NCBI GenBank assembly: GCA_002953655.1
Contig: CP025839.1
Location: 62,001-126,000 of the forward strand
Reading direction: 5' to 3'
Source of the DNA: Latilactobacillus sakei
Lineage (GTDB): Bacteria > Bacillota > Bacilli > Lactobacillales > Lactobacillaceae
DNA length: 64,000 bases
A program made the translations under genes and the position numbers. Numbering within the stretch: position 1 is the stretch's first letter; each line of letters begins with the position of its first letter. Below, piece by piece: positions 62,246-64,000 of this stretch. Below the pieces are notes generated by a model. It saw only the letters and a list, made by a program, of their open reading frames with translations. It was not told the DNA's origin and did not search any database.

Positions 62246-62902
62246 TTAAAGCGTTAATTCATTGTAACTTTGAACCGTTACGCCTTCATCAGTGAGAACG
62301 ACTTTTGTGATACTGCCGTTCATTGGACTGACTGTCACGTCAAATTGACCATCGCCAAATTTACCAACGATACTACGAATGGTTGTACCATGGCTGACCA
62401 TCAAGACGTTGTCACCATCTGAACATTCTGAGCGGATTTGTTTGAATCCTTTACCAACGCGAGCCCAATATTCAGCCGCATTTTCAGCGTCGTTAAAAGG
62501 ATCAGCTTCTTTCATGAAGTCTTTAGAAGCGTCGAGCGAATATTTAGTAATGATTTCTTGGAAAGTTTTAGCATCATGGCTAGCGCCCGTCATGTACCAA
62601 GCCTTAGCTGAATCTTCACCTTCGTAGTAGCCGTAGAATTCTTCGCGGAAATGAGGGGTAATTGTGTAGGGTGTATCGAGATAGAAACTCTTTTTAAGAA
62701 TAATTTTAGCTGTATCCATCGCGCGACTGCGATCACTTGAATAAGCCTGGGCGAAGTTCACCTTTGAAAGTTGTTTGCCGGCTAGTTCAGCATCTGCAAT
62801 GCCTTTTTCGGTAAGGGGTGAATCGGACCAACCTTGCATCCGGTTGTAGCGATTAAAATAGGTTTGCCCGTGACGAACTAAGTAGAGTGTAATGCGTTTC
62901 AT
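62246..62902 (-). CDS. Histidine phosphatase (phosphoglycerate mutase family)
   Basis: 218 residues. Phospho-histidine motif LVRHGQTYFN (RHG at 10-12), SSDRSRAMDTA, EEFYGYYEG and second histidine SHGTTIRSI. Shorter than dPGM and lacking its WRRSY and ERHYGAL segments, so it is a broad-specificity phosphatase of the PhoE/GpmB type. ATG 62902 follows GGAGGTC. Substrate unknown. Confidence 0.88.
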   Translation of the reverse strand: MKRITLYLVRHGQTYFNRYNRMQGWSDSPLTEKGIADAELAGKQLSKVNFAQAYSSDRSRAMDTAKIILKKSFYLDTPYTITPHFREEFYGYYEGEDSAKAWYMTGASHDAKTFQEIITKYSLDASKDFMKEADPFNDAENAAEYWARVGKGFKQIRSECSDGDNVLMVSHGTTIRSIVGKFGDGQFDVTVSPMNGSITKVVLTDEGVTVQSYNELTL

Positions 62903-63116
62903 GTAATGACCTCCATCGAAAGCTTTAATTAATTCTATTCTAGCATAGATAGCGCTTCATTTTCACATGAAACAAAGTTATCGCTATTATCGGGCGAATG
63001 GTTTCTGCTGAATGAGCGTATATCTTTAAAAGTTGTAACATGTATGCTATTTTTTAGTAATATTATATTTTACGAAAGTAGAATTTTAATAACGTTAATA
63101 AAAGGGATGGTTTCTA

Positions 63117-63575
63117 ATGGCAAACGAAGTAACTGCTAAGATCAGTGTGGATCAGTTTAATGAATGGTACCTTAAAATTGGTCAAATTTATCATAAAATT
63201 AATCATATGACGGTGAGCCATGACTTGAGTTACGATCAATATTTAATTATGCGAGAACTGAAACGAATTCCGAGTGTTGAAGTGACCAAATTATCACGGT
63301 TATTTGATATTACGAGTCCGGCAATTTCACGCAAGGTCAATGTTCTCTATAAAAAGAAGCTGATTACGAAAAAACGGAGCGACATTGAAGACCAACGTAA
63401 AGTATTTATTTGTTTAACACCGTTGGGTGAACAAGTTATTGCTGAATTAGAAACTGATTTTGAAGCGCTCTTTAAAGAAATGATCGGTGATATTAACCAA
63501 GAATTAGCGCCTCTTTTTGAAAGTACCGACTGTTTTTATAACTATCTTTCAAAAAAAGCGAATCAGCAAGCTTAA
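63117..63575 (+). CDS. MarR-family transcriptional regulator
   Basis: 152 residues with winged helix-turn-helix: VEVTKLSRLFDITSPAISRKVNVLYKKKLI and wing SDIEDQRKVFICLTPLGEQ. ATG 63117 follows AAAGGGATGG. Single gene; neighbours are convergent or divergent, so its targets are not evident. Different from the MarR at 37634. Confidence 0.88.
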   Translation: MANEVTAKISVDQFNEWYLKIGQIYHKINHMTVSHDLSYDQYLIMRELKRIPSVEVTKLSRLFDITSPAISRKVNVLYKKKLITKKRSDIEDQRKVFICLTPLGEQVIAELETDFEALFKEMIGDINQELAPLFESTDCFYNYLSKKANQQA

Positions 63576-63585
63576 CTGAAGACGT

Positions 63586-63666
63586 AAAAAAAGCACCTAA
63601 GCTATGATGAAAATCCGCTGGGCAATGATTACGGTGGATTCTCACTAAATCCTAGGTGCTTTTTTG
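63586..63666 (+). terminator. Large branched terminator after the MarR gene
   Basis: Outer stem AAAAAGCACCTA/TAGGTGCTTTTT encloses about 55 bases that hold a second stem (AATCCGC with GTGGATT). Confidence 0.7.
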
Positions 63667-63707
63667 GTGTCAAACTTTAAAAATGAATGGTTTGAATAGA
63701 CGCGTTA

Positions 63708-63741
63708 AACGTGCTTTTTGAAACAGCTTCCTGCGCTTAAC
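63708..63741 (+). repeat. Convergent-junction repeat, subfamily A, truncated copy
   Basis: AACGTGCTTTTTGAAAC and CTGCGCTTA match the left end of 24397-24510; the middle is replaced by a different hairpin (63743-63787), after which TAATGCTCAA (63792-63801) again matches the right part of subfamily A. It lies between the MarR gene and a leftward hydrolase. Confidence 0.65.
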
Positions 63742-63742
63742 T

Positions 63743-63787
63743 AAAAAATGGTAATGATGGTTGAAAAACACCATCATTACCATTTTT
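63743..63787. terminator. Terminator hairpin inside the truncated repeat
   Basis: Perfect 17-bp stem (AAAATGGTAATGATGG with complement) around about 9 bases, T-run on the right and A-run on the left. Confidence 0.8.
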
Positions 63788-63825
63788 GTATTAATGCTCA
63801 ATTACTAAACATGCCAGCTAGCACG

Positions 63826-64000
63826 CTAGTCTTTGAAGTTGCCACTTTCTACGTCTTTGATGAATGTCTTCAAGTGATCGAAGTATACCGGGGCGTTATC
63901 AATCATGTGATGATGACCACCATTTGGTGTTGTGACCAAACGGGCATGTGGAATCTTTTCAGCCATGATCTTAGCGGTTGCGATTGGCATTGTTTCGTGT
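63826..64000 (-). CDS. Alpha/beta hydrolase, C-terminal fragment (5' end outside window)
   Basis: Minus-strand frame open to the window edge, reading HETMPIATAKIMAEK, then a TPNGGHHHMID motif containing the catalytic His of the alpha/beta-hydrolase fold, ending NFKD before TAG (63826-63828). The preceding HE-TMPI segment is where these enzymes carry the region after the catalytic Asp. About 58 codons are visible; the nucleophile lies outside the window. Confidence 0.8.
   Translation of the reverse strand, partial: HETMPIATAKIMAEKIPHARLVTTPNGGHHHMIDNAPVYFDHLKTFIKDVESGNFKD

Overview
The window looks like a chromosomal segment of a meat- or plant-associated lactobacillus, most probably Latilactobacillus (L. 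sakei or L. curvatus). The grounds are moderate GC with AT-rich intergenic regions, AGGAGG-type ribosome sites, and three diagnostic loci. These are an agmatine deiminase (AgDI) operon with two aguA paralogues, a D-aspartate ligase plus aspartate racemase pair (L-Lys-D-Asp type peptidoglycan), and a walRK-yycHI-walJ-htrA-rlmH block of the kind found near the replication origin of Firmicutes. Species assignment is inference.

Layout. 1-1.7 kb: tail of an NCS2 purine permease, a DUF2975 membrane protein and a class A sortase. 1.7-8.4 kb: AgDI operon (ptcA, aguD, aguA, arcC, a second and probably inactive aguA, and an RpiR regulator) behind a palindrome and a cre-like promoter. 8.4-10.9 kb: AT-rich accessory patch with an XRE regulator, a lone serine recombinase, an orphan membrane protein and tRNA-Lys. 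11-19 kb: walR, walK, yycH, yycI, walJ, htrA, a 0.5-kb DnaA-box cluster, and rlmH. 19-24.4 kb: lipoprotein, adenine/adenosine deaminase, purine permease, adenine deaminase. 24.5-32.7 kb: EamA, MFS and YfcC transporters, a surface arylsulfotransferase, YitT protein and signal peptidase I. 33-37 kb: D-Asp ligase, aspartate racemase, PGM-like protein and serine hydrolase in one operon. 37-41.4 kb: VanZ-like, MarR, Tpx, and an NlpC/P60 hydrolase behind a textbook WalR box. 41.7-49.1 kb: an apparent six-gene operon from a Fur-family gene through an Mga-like regulator to a 1150-residue anchorless SpaA-repeat protein. 49.3-56.5 kb: hflX with an uORF/terminator leader, an iron alcohol dehydrogenase, a ROK protein and two APC permeases. 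56.7-64 kb: BceAB-like ABC transporter, glucuronate isomerase with LacI regulator, phosphoglycerate mutase family protein, MarR, and a truncated alpha/beta hydrolase.

How it fits together. Agmatine is exchanged for putrescine, deiminated, phosphorolysed by ptcA, and the carbamoyl phosphate gives ATP through arcC. WalRK, encoded here, plausibly controls the NlpC/P60 hydrolase 28 kb away. The racemase supplies D-aspartate to the ligase next door.

The observations I rate highest are four. The hflX leader has a 13-codon uORF and mutually exclusive hairpins. A family of about 115-bp structured repeats occurs only between convergent genes, with two compensatory base-pair changes between its subfamilies. 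A DnaA-box cluster lies between htrA and rlmH. A Fur/Mga-linked operon encodes an anchorless 12-repeat SpaA protein. All calls are from reading the sequence; no database search was possible.
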